Assembly: GCA_007280825.1 (NCBI GenBank)
Contig: QYQI01000104.1
Location: 1 to 6,585 of the forward strand
Source of the DNA: Ignavibacteriales bacterium
Lineage (GTDB): Bacteria > Bacteroidota > Ignavibacteria > Ignavibacteriales > Melioribacteraceae
Direction: 5' to 3'
Length of the DNA stretch: 6,585 nt
A program made the position numbers and the translations under genes. The notes beneath the pieces were generated by a model, which saw only the letters and a program-made list of their open reading frames with translations, made no database searches and was not told the origin of the DNA. Shown piece by piece: positions 5,464 through 6,585 of the stretch (its first letter is position 1; each line of letters opens with the position of its first letter).

Positions 5464-6556
5464 AATCCTTCAGCTTTCTATATAAGGTTCGTTCGCTAAT
5501 TCCAAGCAGCTTAGCAGCTTTTCTTTTATTGTGTCTTGTGAAATTAACAGCGTTTATTATTGCTTGTTTTTCAACCGCATCGAGTGCTACAACTTCGTTT
5601 GGATTAATATTAATCGGAGCGCCGGTTTCTTCATTTTGATTTTTGGCTGCGATCTGTTTTAAGTCTATTAAATCTTTTTTGATCTCAATTAAAGCTCGAT
5701 AGATCATTTCTCTATCAAGTGATTCTGCGGAACGATTGAGGTGAACAGGTAAGTATCTGAAATCATCTTCCGATCGGGTTTCATTTAATAAAGGAGTAAA
5801 GGTTTCAGCATCTAAAATATCGTTTCTACTAAGAGCAATTGCAGTTTCGACAACATTTTTTAGTTCGCGGATGTTACCCGGCCAGTTGTAGTTAATAAGG
5901 AGTTGTTCGGCTTCCTTTGTTATTCTCGGCTCCGTCCTTCTATTATTATAAGAATAGTTTTTCAAAAAATGACCAACCAATTCAAGAATATCTCCACGCC
6001 TGCTTCGCAGTGGCGGAATATTTAATGAAACTGCTTTTAATCTGAAATAAAGATCATTACGGAATTTTTTTGTATCTACTTCATGCTGAAGATCTTTATT
6101 TGTAGCGGTAATTATTCTAACATCAACTTTAGTAACCGTCTCGCTTCCAATACGCATAAATTCTTTTGCTTCAAGAACGCGTAATAATTTCACTTGAGTT
6201 GTTAACGGCATTTCTGCAATCTCATCAAGGAAAAGTGTGCCTTCATCAGCTATTTCGAAATATCCCTTTCGGTGATCAATAGCTCCTGTGAACGAACCTT
6301 TTTTGTGACCGAACAATTCGCTTTCCAAAATTCCTTCCGGAATCGCACCGCAATTTACACTAACCAATTCTTTACCGGAACGGTTGCTGTAACCATGGAT
6401 TGCACGTGCAAAAATTTCTTTACCTACGCCGCTTTCACCGGTTATAAGAATTGAAATATCAGATTGTGCAACTTGCATAGTAATATCAACAAGATCGCGA
6501 AGCTCCTGCGACTTACCGATGATACCGAATTTTTTCTGGAATTCTTCTACTTTCAT
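5450..6556 (-). CDS. Sigma-54-dependent transcriptional activator without receiver domain
   Basis: This 368-residue bacterial enhancer-binding protein uses ATP hydrolysis to open sigma-54 promoters. The AAA+ domain starts almost at the N-terminus: Walker A GESGVGKE (40-47), sigma-54 contact loop GSFTGA (87-92, Ser replacing the usual Ala of GAFTGA), Walker B TLFLDE (107-112), sensor I ATNKDL (151-156), arginine-finger region FRNDLYFRL (165-173) and sensor II WPGNIREL (225-232). A variable linker (about 255-325) leads to a Fis-type helix-turn-helix (about 335-366, KRKAAKLLGISERTLYRKL). There is no receiver, GAF or PAS domain, so it is not a classical response regulator and its input signal cannot be inferred. 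Its 3' end overlaps lptE by 14 bases, so the two are made together. In Bacteroidota relatives this gene pair is a known neighbourhood. The ATG at 6556 has no Shine-Dalgarno; a start further upstream cannot be judged because the window ends at 6585. Confidence 0.95.
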   Translation of the reverse strand: MKVEEFQKKFGIIGKSQELRDLVDITMQVAQSDISILITGESGVGKEIFARAIHGYSNRSGKELVSVNCGAIPEGILESELFGHKKGSFTGAIDHRKGYFEIADEGTLFLDEIAEMPLTTQVKLLRVLEAKEFMRIGSETVTKVDVRIITATNKDLQHEVDTKKFRNDLYFRLKAVSLNIPPLRSRRGDILELVGHFLKNYSYNNRRTEPRITKEAEQLLINYNWPGNIRELKNVVETAIALSRNDILDAETFTPLLNETRSEDDFRYLPVHLNRSAESLDREMIYRALIEIKKDLIDLKQIAAKNQNEETGAPININPNEVVALDAVEKQAIINAVNFTRHNKRKAAKLLGISERTLYRKLKDYGLD

Positions 6557-6561
6557 TATCT

Positions 6562-6567
6562 ATTATA
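6562..6567 (-). promoter_or_regulatory. Possible -10 box (TATAAT) just before the sigma-54 activator
   Basis: On the minus strand a perfect TATAAT ends 5 bases before the ATG at 6556. If used, transcription would begin at or next to the start codon, giving a leaderless mRNA, which would fit the missing Shine-Dalgarno. A -35 box at normal spacing would fall at the window edge, so it cannot be checked. The upstream stretch is AT-rich, which makes a chance match plausible. Confidence 0.3.
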
Positions 6568-6585
6568 TAGTTAGAATAATTGCGC

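Noticed and set aside
6272..6454. Plus-strand 60-codon frame opposite the sigma-54 activator
   Set aside because: It lies antisense to the Walker A and GSFTGA region, whose conservation explains the open frame.

Overview
The window carries seven protein genes, all on the minus strand and packed almost without gaps. Read in the direction of transcription (right to left) they are: a sigma-54 activator (6556-5450), an LptE-type outer-membrane lipoprotein (5463-4942), a 211-base intergenic region, a membrane family-2 glycosyltransferase (4730-3258), a TPR/coiled-coil protein (3258-2587), an AAG/MPG-type 3-methyladenine DNA glycosylase (2570-1965), a family-9 (heptosyltransferase-like) glycosyltransferase (1968-907) and an exported DUF3108 protein (910-23). 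No rRNA, tRNA, CRISPR array or transposase gene is visible.

Organism: LptE, a GT9 enzyme and exported proteins indicate a Gram-negative cell with an outer membrane. The DNA is AT-rich, Shine-Dalgarno sequences are mostly weak, and a receiver-less sigma-54 activator sits directly before lptE, an order known from the Bacteroidota/Ignavibacteriota group. I infer a member of that group, possibly Ignavibacteria, with moderate confidence and from content only.

Layout: there are two blocks. Block 1 (activator and lptE) is joined by a 14-base overlap. Block 2 (GT2, TPR, DNA glycosylase, GT9, DUF3108) is linked by a 1-base TAGTG overlap, a 16-base gap and two ATGA overlaps, so it looks like one operon. 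Between the blocks lies a 134-base compound palindrome (4782-4915): two outer hairpins, a nested inner inverted repeat and 12-base terminal inverted repeats. It resembles the REP/BIME-like or MITE-like elements dispersed in such genomes.

Function: most of the window serves the cell envelope. LptE belongs to LPS export, GT9 to LPS-core or glycan assembly, GT2 to polysaccharide or glycolipid synthesis, and DUF3108 acts outside the cytoplasm. The DNA-repair enzyme is the odd member. The most notable structures are the compound palindrome, whose hairpins differ by a compensatory base-pair change, and three smaller palindromes inside coding sequence that add residues in-frame at a protein N-terminus, just after a signal peptide and at a loop. 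I see no clear new defence or mobile system here.
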